DNA of 64,000 bases, from assembly GCF_002195995.1 (NCBI RefSeq), contig NZ_NHON01000014.1, positions 33,058 to 97,057 of the forward strand, written 5' to 3'. This document shows positions 1 through 8,012 of the stretch, one piece after another. Numbering within the stretch: position 1 is the first letter of the stretch; each line of letters opens with the position of its first letter. The DNA comes from Inquilinus limosus. Lineage in GTDB: Bacteria; Pseudomonadota; Alphaproteobacteria; DSM-16000; Inquilinaceae. The notes beneath the pieces are model-generated. The model was not told the DNA's origin, made no database searches, and saw only the letters and a program-made list of their open reading frames with translations. The position numbers were made by a program, and so were the translations under genes.

Positions 1-2
1 TC

Positions 3-791
3 GGGGCCGGCGTCGCCCTGCTGCAATACGGGCTGGAGAATATCGGCCGGCCGACCATCCCGGCGCCGGCGATCGCGGCGGTGCTGGCGGCGGCCACGCT
101 GCTGCTGCTCGCCTTCGGCCGCTATGCCCGCCGGCGGGCGAACCCGGCGGTCGACATGACACTGTTCCGGCTGCGCTCCTTCTGGGTCGGCACGCTGGCC
201 GGCGGGCTGTGCCGGGTCGGGCTGAACGGCGTGCCCTTCCTGCTGCCGCTGATGCTGCAGGTCGGCTTCGGCTTCAGCCCGGTGGTGTCGGGGTCGCTGA
301 CCTTCGTCAGCAGCCTCGGCGCCCTCCTGATCCGGCCGGCGCTGTCGCCGATGCTGCTGCATCTCGGCTTCGACCGGGTGCTGATCATCAGCGCCGGCCT
401 CGGCGCCGTCGCCATCGCCGGCTTCGCCCTGATGGGGCCGGACACGCCGCACTGGGTGCTGCTCGGCTACATCTTCCTGTTCGGCCTGCTGAGGTCGATG
501 CAGTTCATGACCTCGAACACCTTGTCCTATGCCGACATGCCGGCGGAACGGCTCAGCCGCGCCACCAGCCTGGGCGGGGTGCTGCAGCAGCTCAGCGTCA
601 GCTTCGGCGTCTCGGTGGCGGCGATGCTGCTCGGCCTGGTCAGCTTCGAGAGCCATGTGCTGGCGCCGGAGCGCTTCCACGAGGCGTTCCTGCTGCTGGC
701 GGTGATCCCGCTGCTGTCGATCCCCGGCTTCCTCTATCTGAGGCCGGAGGACGGGGTGCAGGTCAGCAAGCACCAGCGCCGCCCGCGCTGA
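3..791 (+). CDS. MFS drug/H+ antiporter (DHA2 type), C-terminal part
   Basis: The reading frame is open from the left edge of the window, so the gene is cut at its 5' end and only the C-terminal ~262 residues are visible. The sequence is strongly hydrophobic with several membrane helices (for example around FLLPLMLQVGFGFSPVVSG and the segment after TPHWVLLGYIFLF). It aligns by eye along its whole length with the complete transporter at 12493-13932: both share DMTLF/DLTLL, PFLLPLMLQ, DTPH, RSMQF/RSLQF, NTLSYADMP/NTLAFADIP. That makes it a 14-helix DHA2 (EmrB/QacA-like) inner-membrane exporter. The substrate cannot be read from the sequence. Confidence 0.85.
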   Translation, partial: GAGVALLQYGLENIGRPTIPAPAIAAVLAAATLLLLAFGRYARRRANPAVDMTLFRLRSFWVGTLAGGLCRVGLNGVPFLLPLMLQVGFGFSPVVSGSLTFVSSLGALLIRPALSPMLLHLGFDRVLIISAGLGAVAIAGFALMGPDTPHWVLLGYIFLFGLLRSMQFMTSNTLSYADMPAERLSRATSLGGVLQQLSVSFGVSVAAMLLGLVSFESHVLAPERFHEAFLLLAVIPLLSIPGFLYLRPEDGVQVSKHQRRPR

Positions 792-815
792 TCGTCTCTC
801 CCGGCCCGATCGGGC

Positions 816-1304
816 TCAGCCGGCGGCGTTCAGGAAGGTCGTCCACTCCTCCGCCCAGCGATCCTGCTGGGGCGCCGGCACGTCGGCGGGGAAGCAGAAG
901 CGGATGTCGGACTGGCCGGCCATCGGCCGGCACGACCAGTCGCCGCCGACCTTGTCCCGGTCATGCGGCAGGGCCAGGCCGACGATGCGGCCTCCGGCGA
1001 TGCCGACGAACAGGTCCGGCCAGCCCGACTCGTCATCCGCGCCGGCGCCCGGGGCGGACCAGTGGCACAGCTGGTCGAAGGACAGCACCGGGTTGCCCGG
1101 CGGGACGCAGCTGTTGTCGCCGCTGGCGAAGTTCTCGCGCAGCAGGGCCGCGCCATGGCCCGACGCCGTGGCGCGGTCGGCTGCAGACAGGCCGGTCAGG
1201 GCCTCGACCAGCCGGGCCTCGGTGCCGATCGGGGCGGCATGGGCGCCTCCGGCGCCGACGCACGCGGCGATCAGGAGCGGGGCGAGCCCGGTCAGCAGTC
1301 TCAT
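816..1304 (-). CDS. Small exported hypothetical protein
   Basis: This is a 162-residue protein starting with MRLLTGLAPLLIAACVGAGG and an AHA-A cleavage-like site near residue 23, so it is probably secreted to the periplasm or is a lipoprotein (AAC near residue 15 is lipobox-like). The frame is open further upstream, but the ATG at 1304 is chosen because the signal peptide begins there. The mature part has four cysteines (DNSC, LCHW, WSC, FCF) that could form disulfides. No family was recognised. It lies downstream of hemA on the same strand with a 40-bp gap and may share its transcript. Confidence 0.6.
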   Translation of the reverse strand: MRLLTGLAPLLIAACVGAGGAHAAPIGTEARLVEALTGLSAADRATASGHGAALLRENFASGDNSCVPPGNPVLSFDQLCHWSAPGAGADDESGWPDLFVGIAGGRIVGLALPHDRDKVGGDWSCRPMAGQSDIRFCFPADVPAPQQDRWAEEWTTFLNAAG

Positions 1305-1344
1305 CTCGAGGATCTTTCCGAAGGGCCGAGCGGCGGGGATGGAG

Positions 1345-2562
1345 TCACGCGGCCGCGGCGGCAGGGATGGCCAGCGTCGCCCAGACATCGCGCAGCGCCT
1401 CGACCAGCCGGGCCATCTGCAGGTCGTCATGCAGTGGCGTCGGGGTGATGCGCAGCCGCTCCGCCCCGCGCGGCACGGTCGGGAAGTTGATCGGCTGGAC
1501 GTAGATCCGGTGCCGCTCCAGCAGCAGGTCGCTGGCCGCCTTGCACAGCCGGGCGTCGCCGACGAAGACCGGCACGATGTGGCTGACCGACGGCATCACC
1601 GGCAGGCCGGCGGCGCGGAGGAGGCGCTTCAGCGTCGCCGCCCGCTCCTGGTGCCGCTCGCGCTCGGCGCCGCTGGCCTTGAGGTGGCGGATCGCGGCCA
1701 GCGCCCCGGCCGCCACCACCGGCGGCAGCGAGGTGGTGAAGATGAAGCCCGGCGCGTGGCTGCGCAGCGCGTCGACCAGCATGGCCGAGCCGGCGACATA
1801 GCCGCCCATGACGCCGAAGGCCTTGCCCAGCGTGCCCTCGATCACGGTCAGCCGGCGGGTCAGCCCGTCGCGCTCGGCGATGCCGCCGCCGCGCGGGCCG
1901 TACATGCCGACGGCATGGACCTCGTCGAGATAGGTCATGGCGCCGTGCTTGTCGGCGACGTCGCAGATCTCGGCGATCGGCGCAATGTCGCCATCCATCG
2001 AATAGACGCTCTCGAACGCCACCAGCTTCGGCCGGGTCAGCGGGTATTCCGACATCAGCCGGTCCAGGTCGGCCGGGTCGTTGTGGCGGAAGATCCGCTT
2101 CTCGCAGCCGGAATGGCGGATGCCGGCGATCATCGAGGCGTGGTTCAGCGCGTCGGAGAAGATGACGCAGCCGGGGATCAGCTTCGCCAGGGTCGACAGC
2201 GCGGCGTCGTTGGAGACGAAGCCGGAGGTGAAGAGCAGCGCCGCGTCCTTGCCGTGCAGGTCGGCCAGTTCCTCCTCCAGCGCCCGGTGGTAGATGTGGG
2301 TGCCGGAGATGTTGCGGGTGCCGCCGGCGCCGGCGCCGCAGCGGTCCAGCGCCTCGTGCATCGCCGCCAGCACGGCCGGGTGCTGGCCCATGCCGAGATA
2401 GTCGTTGGAGCACCAGACGGTGACGTCCGGCGCGCCGTCCAGGCCGTGATGGGCGGCGCGCGGGAAGGCGCCGGCATGGCGTTCGAGCTCGGCGAAGATG
2501 CGGTAGCGGCCCTCGGCCTTCAGGGTGTCGATCGCCGTCCGGAATATGGTCTCGTAGTCCAT
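1345..2562 (-). CDS. hemA: 5-aminolevulinate synthase
   Basis: Condenses glycine and succinyl-CoA to 5-aminolevulinate with pyridoxal phosphate, the first step of heme and tetrapyrrole synthesis in alphaproteobacteria (Shemin pathway). The 405-residue product has the family's usual length. It starts [20 protein letters not shown] and contains the glycine-binding loop [12 protein letters not shown], the PLP-contacting [10 protein letters not shown], and TLGKAFG, whose Lys247 should form the internal aldimine. The ATG at 2562 is preferred over upstream in-frame starts because homologues begin at this motif. Presence of this enzyme supports assignment to Alphaproteobacteria. Confidence 0.96.
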   Translation of the reverse strand: MDYETIFRTAIDTLKAEGRYRIFAELERHAGAFPRAAHHGLDGAPDVTVWCSNDYLGMGQHPAVLAAMHEALDRCGAGAGGTRNISGTHIYHRALEEELADLHGKDAALLFTSGFVSNDAALSTLAKLIPGCVIFSDALNHASMIAGIRHSGCEKRIFRHNDPADLDRLMSEYPLTRPKLVAFESVYSMDGDIAPIAEICDVADKHGAMTYLDEVHAVGMYGPRGGGIAERDGLTRRLTVIEGTLGKAFGVMGGYVAGSAMLVDALRSHAPGFIFTTSLPPVVAAGALAAIRHLKASGAERERHQERAATLKRLLRAAGLPVMPSVSHIVPVFVGDARLCKAASDLLLERHRIYVQPINFPTVPRGAERLRITPTPLHDDLQMARLVEALRDVWATLAIPAAAAA

Positions 2563-2781
2563 TCCACCGTCTCGCCGTGCCTCGGGCCGGGGCCCGGGCG
2601 GAAAGTGTAGCGCATCTGTTGCCGTCGCGTGAAATGGCACCATAGTCGAACCAGGCCCGCAAGCGAGGCGTGCGGCGGGTTCGGCGGCGATCCGCCGCAC
2701 GAGGCGAGAATTTCTCCGAACCCCTGTCGGGATGCGTCCGGCGCCGCCGTCCTAGGGACATCATCAACGCAGGAGGCCGCC

Positions 2782-3276
2782 TTGGCCCAGCTCACCCAGA
2801 AGATCTCGCCGTTCCTGTGGTTCCTCGACGGCAAGGCCGAGGAAGCGGCCGAGTTCTACGTCTCGGTCTTCGACAATTCGCGCATCACCTCCGTTCTGCG
2901 CAATGGCGAGGCCATGTCGGGGCCGAACGGCACCGCCCTGACCGTCGGCTTCCAGCTCGAGGGCCAGGACTTCACCGCGATCAATGGCGGCGGCGACTTC
3001 AAATTCTCCTGGGCCGTCTCCTTCGTCGTGCTGTGCGAGACCCAGGAGGAGGTCGACCGGTACTGGGCCCGCCTGGTCGAGGGCGGCGGCAAGCACAGCC
3101 AGTGCGGCTGGCTGCAGGACCGGTTCGGCCTGTCCTGGCAGATCACGCCGAAGATCCTGCTGGAGCGGACCCACGATGCCGACCCGGCGAAGGCGGCCCG
3201 GGCGTTCCAGGCGATGCTGCAGATGACCAAGATCGACATCGCCGCGATCGAGCGCGCCTATCGCGGCGAGGCCTGA
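2782..3276 (+). CDS. VOC-fold PhnB-like protein (3-demethylubiquinone-9 3-methyltransferase domain)
   Basis: The 164-residue protein opens with the typical QKISPFLWFLDGKAEEAAEFY. This marks the VOC/glyoxalase-fold family often labelled PhnB or '3-demethylubiquinone-9 3-methyltransferase'; the methyltransferase name is historical and the real substrate is unknown. Further family signatures are FTAINGGGDFKFSWAVSF and CGWLQDRFGLSWQI. The start is a TTG at 2782, because an exact AGGAGG sits at 2771-2776 with 5 nt spacing; an upstream ATG at 2629 would run into the divergent hemA leader. It is divergent from hemA. Confidence 0.8.
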   Translation: MAQLTQKISPFLWFLDGKAEEAAEFYVSVFDNSRITSVLRNGEAMSGPNGTALTVGFQLEGQDFTAINGGGDFKFSWAVSFVVLCETQEEVDRYWARLVEGGGKHSQCGWLQDRFGLSWQITPKILLERTHDADPAKAARAFQAMLQMTKIDIAAIERAYRGEA

Positions 3277-3419
3277 GAGACCGTTTGGAAACTCTACTCT
3301 GGCGGCCATCTGACGCGGTTTTCTGCGCTTCCGGTGCTCACGGACCTCATGTCCGCTGCGCTCCGGTTCTCGAAAACCACGCCAGCTGACTCGCCAGAGC
3401 GAATTTCCAAACGGTCTCT
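3276..3419. repeat. 144-bp imperfect inverted-repeat (MITE-like) element
   Basis: The ends are a perfect 16-bp inverted repeat, AGAGACCGTTTGGAAA at 3276-3291 and its reverse complement at 3404-3419. Inward, pairing resumes around CTCTGGCG, GGTTTTC and CCGG, and the centre (around 3337-3364) is again self-complementary. The whole element can fold into one long hairpin. It overlaps the last base of the preceding stop codon. No target-site duplication is evident and no transposase is present, so mobility is inferred only from shape. It could also act as a terminator for the upstream gene. It accounts for much of the gap between 3277 and 3580. Confidence 0.6.
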
Positions 3420-3580
3420 GACCGCCGCGCCCCGGCCGGATCGCTACGGGCGTAGCCATTCCGCGCTGGGGCAACCCGGCCCGGCCATGCGACGAAGAGT
3501 GTGCCCGGCGGGCTTTGCGCCCGCCGGCTTCGGCGTCATGATCCCCCCAAGGCGTGGGGACGCAGGACAGGTTGGGTTCG

Positions 3581-4204
3581 ATGACGGTGCAGGATGCGGC
3601 GGCGAGGGTTGCGTTGACCCCCCGCGGCCGGAAGAAGCGCGAGGCGATCCTCGACGCCGGGGTCAAGGTGTTCATGGCGGAGGGCTATGCCGCCAGCATG
3701 GATCGGGTGGCGGCCGAGGCCGGCGTCGCCAAGCAGACCCTGTACAGCCATTTCGGCAGCAAGGAGGGCCTGTTTCACGCCCTCTTCGACCGCTACAAGC
3801 AGCAGTCGCTGGTCGGGCTGGACCCGGCGGGCGACCTGGCGGACGAGCTCGTCACCCATGGCGAGCACATGCTGCGCCGGATCTTCGACCCCGAGATCCT
3901 CGGCGTGCAGCGGCTGATGATCGCCCAGGCCGCCGCCTTTCCGGAGCTGGCGCGGATCTTCTACGAGGCCGGCCCGGGCCGCGCCCGGCTGAAGCTGGTG
4001 GAATTCCTGCGGGCCAGGATCGAGGCCGGGGCGCTGGACCCGGTCGATCCCGTGGCGGCGGCGGACGACCTGATGGCGCTGCTGCAGGGCAGCCGGCGGC
4101 AGCGCATCCTGTTCGGGGTCGAGGCGGCGCCGGACCCGGCCGAGCTGCGCGGCATCGCCGAGCGCGCCGTGACAGTCTTTTTACGCGCCTATACAACACG
4201 TTAA
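3581..4204 (+). CDS. TetR/AcrR family transcriptional regulator
   Basis: The 207-residue protein has an N-terminal helix-turn-helix (about residues 15-62) with the family pattern KKREAILDAGVKVFMAEGYAA, AGVAKQTLYSHFGSKEGLF. The C-terminal helical ligand/dimer domain resembles the AefR-like group. ATG 3581 is chosen; an in-frame GTG at 3554 would add nine residues. Such proteins usually repress a neighbouring transporter or enzyme gene and release DNA on ligand binding. Here the downstream neighbour is an unknown exported protein, so the target is unclear. The 5' side is occupied by the 3276-3419 palindromic element. Confidence 0.88.
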   Translation: MTVQDAAARVALTPRGRKKREAILDAGVKVFMAEGYAASMDRVAAEAGVAKQTLYSHFGSKEGLFHALFDRYKQQSLVGLDPAGDLADELVTHGEHMLRRIFDPEILGVQRLMIAQAAAFPELARIFYEAGPGRARLKLVEFLRARIEAGALDPVDPVAAADDLMALLQGSRRQRILFGVEAAPDPAELRGIAERAVTVFLRAYTTR

Positions 4205-4281
4205 GGTCTTGTTTCGCACCCTTGTTTCGCCGCAATTCGATCTTACCTCCGAGGGCGAAGGGGCACCGACGGAGGAAGCAG

Positions 4282-4848
4282 ATGGCGAAGTTCCGCTATT
4301 GGGGCGTGTCGGTTCTGCTCAGCCTGGGCCAGGCCGACCTTGCCGTGGCCACCGAGCGCCCGCCCTATGGCGAGGCCCTGGCCGCCTATCTCGGCTCGGC
4401 CCGCGCGGCCAATGACGATCAGGGCCCGCTCTATCTCTACCGCCCGGACAGCTTCAGCCGGGTCACCTTCATCGGCCATGTCACGCCGGATGCAGTGCCG
4501 TCCTGGCGCGGCGTCGCCCTCGACGGCGTCTGGCAGCCGGCGGTGTCGGCGGACGACCTCGCCCCGCTGCTGCTGCCCGACACCGGCTGGGCCGCGGCGG
4601 ATGCGGCGACGCGCGAGGCGATCGCGGTGCGTTGGGTCGAGGAGATCGTGCTGGCCGGCGAGGCGCTGAAGAGCGGCGCCGACCTGGTGCCGCCGGCGCC
4701 GGAGGGCGCGATCGTTCCCGCCGCCGCCCGCACCCTGGCCGACGGCTCGATCGAGGTCAGCGGCTGGGTCTCGCATCTCAGCATCGCGGGGGAGGTCGCC
4801 GACCCCTTCACCGTCCGCCTGGCGCCGGACGGGACGGTCTTGGCCTGA
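4282..4848 (+). CDS. Exported hypothetical protein
   Basis: The 188-residue protein starts at the ATG of 4282, preceded by GGAGGA at 4271-4276 (good spacing). An N-terminal hydrophobic stretch (FRYWGVSVLLSLGQADLAVA) looks like a signal peptide. The mature part is acidic, rich in Ala, Asp and Pro, with no cysteine and no motif I recognise. A much longer in-frame ORF extends upstream but reads through the antisense of the TetR gene and is not real. It lies 77 bp after the TetR gene on the same strand and ends just before a palindromic repeat. Confidence 0.6.
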   Translation: MAKFRYWGVSVLLSLGQADLAVATERPPYGEALAAYLGSARAANDDQGPLYLYRPDSFSRVTFIGHVTPDAVPSWRGVALDGVWQPAVSADDLAPLLLPDTGWAAADAATREAIAVRWVEEIVLAGEALKSGADLVPPAPEGAIVPAAARTLADGSIEVSGWVSHLSIAGEVADPFTVRLAPDGTVLA

Positions 4849-4854
4849 GGCTCC

Positions 4855-4940
4855 GTCATTGCGAGGAGGCGAAGCCGACGAAGCAATCCATCGTCCCGCA
4901 AGGGCTGCTGCATGGATTGCTTCGCTGCGCTCGCAATGAC
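4855..4940. repeat. Palindromic repeat, copy 1
   Basis: The outer arms are GTCATTGCGAG (4855-4865) and CTCGCAATGAC (4930-4940). Inner arms pair GAAGCAATCCA with TGGATTGCTTC. It sits between two convergent genes and so could terminate both. It is the same family as the copies at 7356, 14122, 45706 and 47629. Confidence 0.85.
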
Positions 4941-4963
4941 AATGGGAGCTGTTCGGGAAGGGG

Positions 4964-6169
4964 CTACCCCTCCACCCCCAGCTCCTTGCCCACCAGCGTG
5001 ACCCAGTAGGTCGAGCCGAGCGCCAGGATCGCGTCGTTGAAGTCGTAATGCGGCGTGTGGACGTAGTGGTAGCTGCCGTCCGGGTTGACGCCGTTGCCGA
5101 TCATGATGAAGGCGCCGGGCCGCTGCTCCAGCATGAAGGAGAAATCCTCGGCCCCGGTGATCGGCGGGATGCTGGTCGCGACCTTGTCGGTGCCGACGAT
5201 GCTGGCGGCGACGCCGGCGGCGATGTCGGTCTGCTCCGGATGGTTGACCAGCGGCGGGTAGCGGCGCTGGTAGTCGACCCGGGCGGTGCAGCCATAGGTC
5301 GCCGCCAGCCCCTCGGCGGTCTCGCGCAGCCGGCGTTCGATCGTGTCGCGCACCTGGGGCGAATAGCTGCGCGCGGTGCCGCTGACCACCACCTCGGGCG
5401 GGATGATGTTGGGCGACCCGGCCGAACCGCCGGAGATGTGGCCGACGCTGATCACCGCCGGCTCGACCGACGGGATGTTGCGGCCGACGATGGCCTGCGC
5501 CGCCAGGATGAAATGCGCCAGCACCACCGTCGGGTCGGTCGCCAGATGCGGGGCCGAACCGCCATGGCCGCCGGTGCCGCCGAAGGTGACGGTCCAGGTG
5601 TCGGCCGCGGCCAGCATCGGGCCCGGGCGGATGCCGAATTCGCCGACCGCGCGGCCCGGATTGTTGTGCATGCCGTAGACGGCGTCGGCCGGGAAGCGGT
5701 CGAACAGCCCTTCCTCGACCATCAGCCGGCCGCCGCCTTGGCCCTCCTCGGCCGGCTGGAAGATGAAATGCACCGTGCCGGCGAAGTCCCGGTTTTCCGA
5801 CAGGTAGCGCGCCGCTCCCAGCAGCATGGCGGTGTGGCCGTCATGGCCGCAGGCATGCATCTTGCCGGGCACGGTCGAGGCATGGGGCAGGCCGGTCTTC
5901 TCCTCGATGAACAGCGCGTCCATGTCGGCGCGCAGCGCCACCGCCCGGTTGCCCGGCCGGGTGCCCTTCAGCGTGCCGACCACGCCGGTCTTGGCGATGC
6001 CCTCATGGGTCTCGATGCCCAGGCCGCGCAGCGTCTTCGCCACCAGGGCGGCGGTGCGCACCTCCTCGAACCCGGTCTCGGGATGGGCGTGGATGTCGCG
6101 GCGGATGGCGATCAGCTCGTCCTCATAGGATCTGATCTCGGCCAGGATGTCTTTAGGCTCGGCGGTCAC
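4964..6169 (-). CDS. M20-family amidohydrolase (hippurate hydrolase/aminoacylase type)
   Basis: A metal-dependent cytoplasmic amidohydrolase of the M20D group, which removes acyl groups from amino acids or related amides. Visible family marks are RRDIHAHPETGFEE near the N terminus, the metal-ligand block HACGHDGHTAM, the catalytic glutamate in FQPAEEG, VYGMHN, and near the end TPHYDFNDAIL. GTG 6169 is taken as the start because AGGGGGAG lies directly upstream; an ATG at 6211 would add 14 residues but has a weak ribosome site. It is paralogous to the enzyme at 8013-9185, with the same motif order. The two flank a ribokinase and clpS. The true substrate is unknown. Confidence 0.9.
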   Translation of the reverse strand: MTAEPKDILAEIRSYEDELIAIRRDIHAHPETGFEEVRTAALVAKTLRGLGIETHEGIAKTGVVGTLKGTRPGNRAVALRADMDALFIEEKTGLPHASTVPGKMHACGHDGHTAMLLGAARYLSENRDFAGTVHFIFQPAEEGQGGGRLMVEEGLFDRFPADAVYGMHNNPGRAVGEFGIRPGPMLAAADTWTVTFGGTGGHGGSAPHLATDPTVVLAHFILAAQAIVGRNIPSVEPAVISVGHISGGSAGSPNIIPPEVVVSGTARSYSPQVRDTIERRLRETAEGLAATYGCTARVDYQRRYPPLVNHPEQTDIAAGVAASIVGTDKVATSIPPITGAEDFSFMLEQRPGAFIMIGNGVNPDGSYHYVHTPHYDFNDAILALGSTYWVTLVGKELGVEG

Positions 6170-6342
6170 GATCGCTCCCCCTGATTGCGGCTGTTGGCTC
6201 AGGTAGGACATTTGCAGGTTTTCCGTCCTGCGCCCAGAGGGGACCGGGCGGATCTCGCGCGGACCCGGTTGCGTTCCGGCCCGCGCCGCGCCAGGATCGC
6301 GCCCTTCGTCGGGGAGGCCCGCTTTAACCAAAGGATGGCCGC

Positions 6343-7266
6343 GTGATCCTGGATTTCGGGTCGATCAACATGGACCTGGTGATGGCCGTCACGGCGCTGC
6401 CGCGGCCGGGCGAGACCGTGCTGTGCGACGGCTATGTCACCAAGCCGGGCGGCAAGGGGTCGAACCAGGCGGTGGCGGCGGCGCGGGCCGGGGCCAGGGT
6501 GGCGATGGCCGGCGCGGTCGGCGATGACGGCTTCGGCCAGGTGATGCGCGCGACCCTGGCGAAGGAGGGCATCGACACCGCCCTCTTGGCCACCAGCGAC
6601 CGGCCGACCGGCGTTGCCTATATCTGCGTCGACGCCAAGGCCGAGAACTTCATCGCCGTCGGCAGCGGCGCCAATCTCGGCGTCCGGGCCGACCAGGTGG
6701 CGGACGACCGGCTGACCCCCGAAACGCTCCTGATCCTGCAGATGGAGCTGCCGCCGGAGCAGAACTGGGCGCTGCTCAAGCGCGCCCGGGCCCGCGGCTG
6801 CCGCGCCATCCTCAACGTCGCCCCGGCGGCGGCGGTGCCGGAGGCGGCGCTGCGCGACCTCGACCTCCTGGTGGTGAACGAGCATGAGGCGCTGGCCATC
6901 GCCGGCGGGCTCGGCCTCGATACCTCCAGCCCCCAGGCCGCGGCCCGGGCGCTCAGCGGCCGCATGGCCCTGACCTGCGTCGTCACCCTGGGCGGCGAGG
7001 GCGCGATCGCGGTCGGGCCGGATGCCGATTTCGCCGTGCCGGCGCTGCCGATCCAGCCGGTCGACACCACCGGCGCCGGCGACACCTTCACCGGCGTGCT
7101 GGCGGCCGGGCTCGATGCCGGGTTGCCGCTCGACCAGGCGCTGCGCCGCGCCTCGACCGGCGCCGCTTTGGCCTGTCTGGCGCTGGGCGCGCAGGAGAGC
7201 ATGCCGACAGCCGTCGCGATCGACGCCGCCCTGCCGCGCCTGGGGCCGACGACGCCGATCGGTTAG
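6343..7266 (+). CDS. rbsK: Ribokinase (PfkB family)
   Basis: Phosphorylates ribose (or a related sugar or nucleoside) with ATP in the cytoplasm. The 307-residue protein has the PfkB N-terminal substrate motif PGGKGSNQAVAAARAG and the C-terminal signature DTTGAGDTFTG with the catalytic Asp. NVAPAA and NEHEA are also typical of RbsK. The start is GTG at 6343 with AAGGA seven bases upstream. No ribose transporter or rbsD is adjacent, so a different sugar remains possible. It is divergent from the M20 gene and its 3' end is followed by a palindromic repeat. Confidence 0.87.
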   Translation: MILDFGSINMDLVMAVTALPRPGETVLCDGYVTKPGGKGSNQAVAAARAGARVAMAGAVGDDGFGQVMRATLAKEGIDTALLATSDRPTGVAYICVDAKAENFIAVGSGANLGVRADQVADDRLTPETLLILQMELPPEQNWALLKRARARGCRAILNVAPAAAVPEAALRDLDLLVVNEHEALAIAGGLGLDTSSPQAAARALSGRMALTCVVTLGGEGAIAVGPDADFAVPALPIQPVDTTGAGDTFTGVLAAGLDAGLPLDQALRRASTGAALACLALGAQESMPTAVAIDAALPRLGPTTPIG

Positions 7267-7355
7267 GCGGACAGCTCCGGGTCACATCCGCCGGAGGAGC
7301 CGAGCCGATTGCCTCTCCCGCTTGCGGGTGCCTTTCATGATGTCCACCCCTTGCC

Positions 7356-7440
7356 GTCATTGCGAGGAGGCGAAGCCGACGAAGCAATCCAGGGGCCGGT
7401 TCACCCTGGCCCCTGGATTGCTTCGCTGCGCTCGCAATGG
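7356..7440. repeat. Palindromic repeat, copy 2
   Basis: Same design as copy 1: GTCATTGCGAGGAGGCGAAG at the left, CTTCGCTGCGCTCGCAATGG at the right. The central loop carries its own perfect pairing CCAGGGGCC/GGCCCCTGG. It lies between the convergent ribokinase and clpS genes. The last arm bases differ (ATGGC instead of ATGAC). Confidence 0.85.
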
Positions 7441-7507
7441 CGGTGTTTGGAATTCCGAAAAGCTCTCGCTTGCAGAAGAGGCCAAGCGAAGACGCTACGG
7501 CGAAGGC

Positions 7508-7816
7508 CTAAGCCTCTTCCGGCTCGGTCGTGAACAGCAGCGGATAGCCCTTCTGGCGGGCGGCGTCGGTGGCCCGGGTCGCCTTGGTCTCGGCGACCTC
7601 CTTGGGATAGACGGCGACGACGCAGACGCCGCGCTGATGCGCGGTCATCATCACCCGGTGGGCCTGCTCCTCGCTCATCCGGAACTCGCCCTTCAGCACC
7701 GTCACGACGAATTCGCGCGGCGTGTAGTCGTCGTTCAGCAGGATGACCTTGTGCAGCCGCGGCCGCTGGGTCTTCGGCTTGATGTCGACACGGGGCTTGG
7801 TCGTGAAGTCGCTCAT
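7508..7816 (-). CDS. clpS: ATP-dependent Clp protease adaptor ClpS
   Basis: The 102-residue adaptor binds N-degron substrates and delivers them to the ClpAP protease. The family core is clear: HKVILLNDDYTPREFVVTVL, then MSEEQAHRVMMTAHQRGVCVVAVYPKEVAETKA. The ATG at 7816 gives the expected short basic N-terminal extension. The longer upstream frame is not coding. clpA, which often follows clpS, is not next to it here: downstream are only a palindromic repeat and a convergent ribokinase. Confidence 0.95.
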   Translation of the reverse strand: MSDFTTKPRVDIKPKTQRPRLHKVILLNDDYTPREFVVTVLKGEFRMSEEQAHRVMMTAHQRGVCVVAVYPKEVAETKATRATDAARQKGYPLLFTTEPEEA

Positions 7817-8012
7817 CGGCTGCTCCTGGCTGGCGCCGGCGGCGGAAAATCGGCCGCAGCTTCTCACGCCCGGCCCCGTCCGTCCATCGCCGCGGGCAGC
7901 GGCCCGATGCCGCGTGGGAACCGCCCCGCAACCGCTCTGGGTTGCCCCGGCGGCGCGGAGGGACCAGTATTGATCTTTCGCCATCCCAGCCAGCGCAAGA
8001 CGAGACCGACCG

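Noticed and set aside
2782..3276. True ubiquinone 3-O-methyltransferase
   Set aside because: The protein is a VOC-fold PhnB-like protein without any SAM-binding motif; the methyltransferase label in this family is historical.
3334..4848. A 504-residue fusion upstream of the exported protein
   Set aside because: Everything before 4282 overlaps the TetR gene in another frame. A GGAGGA and ATG at 4271-4284 mark the true start.
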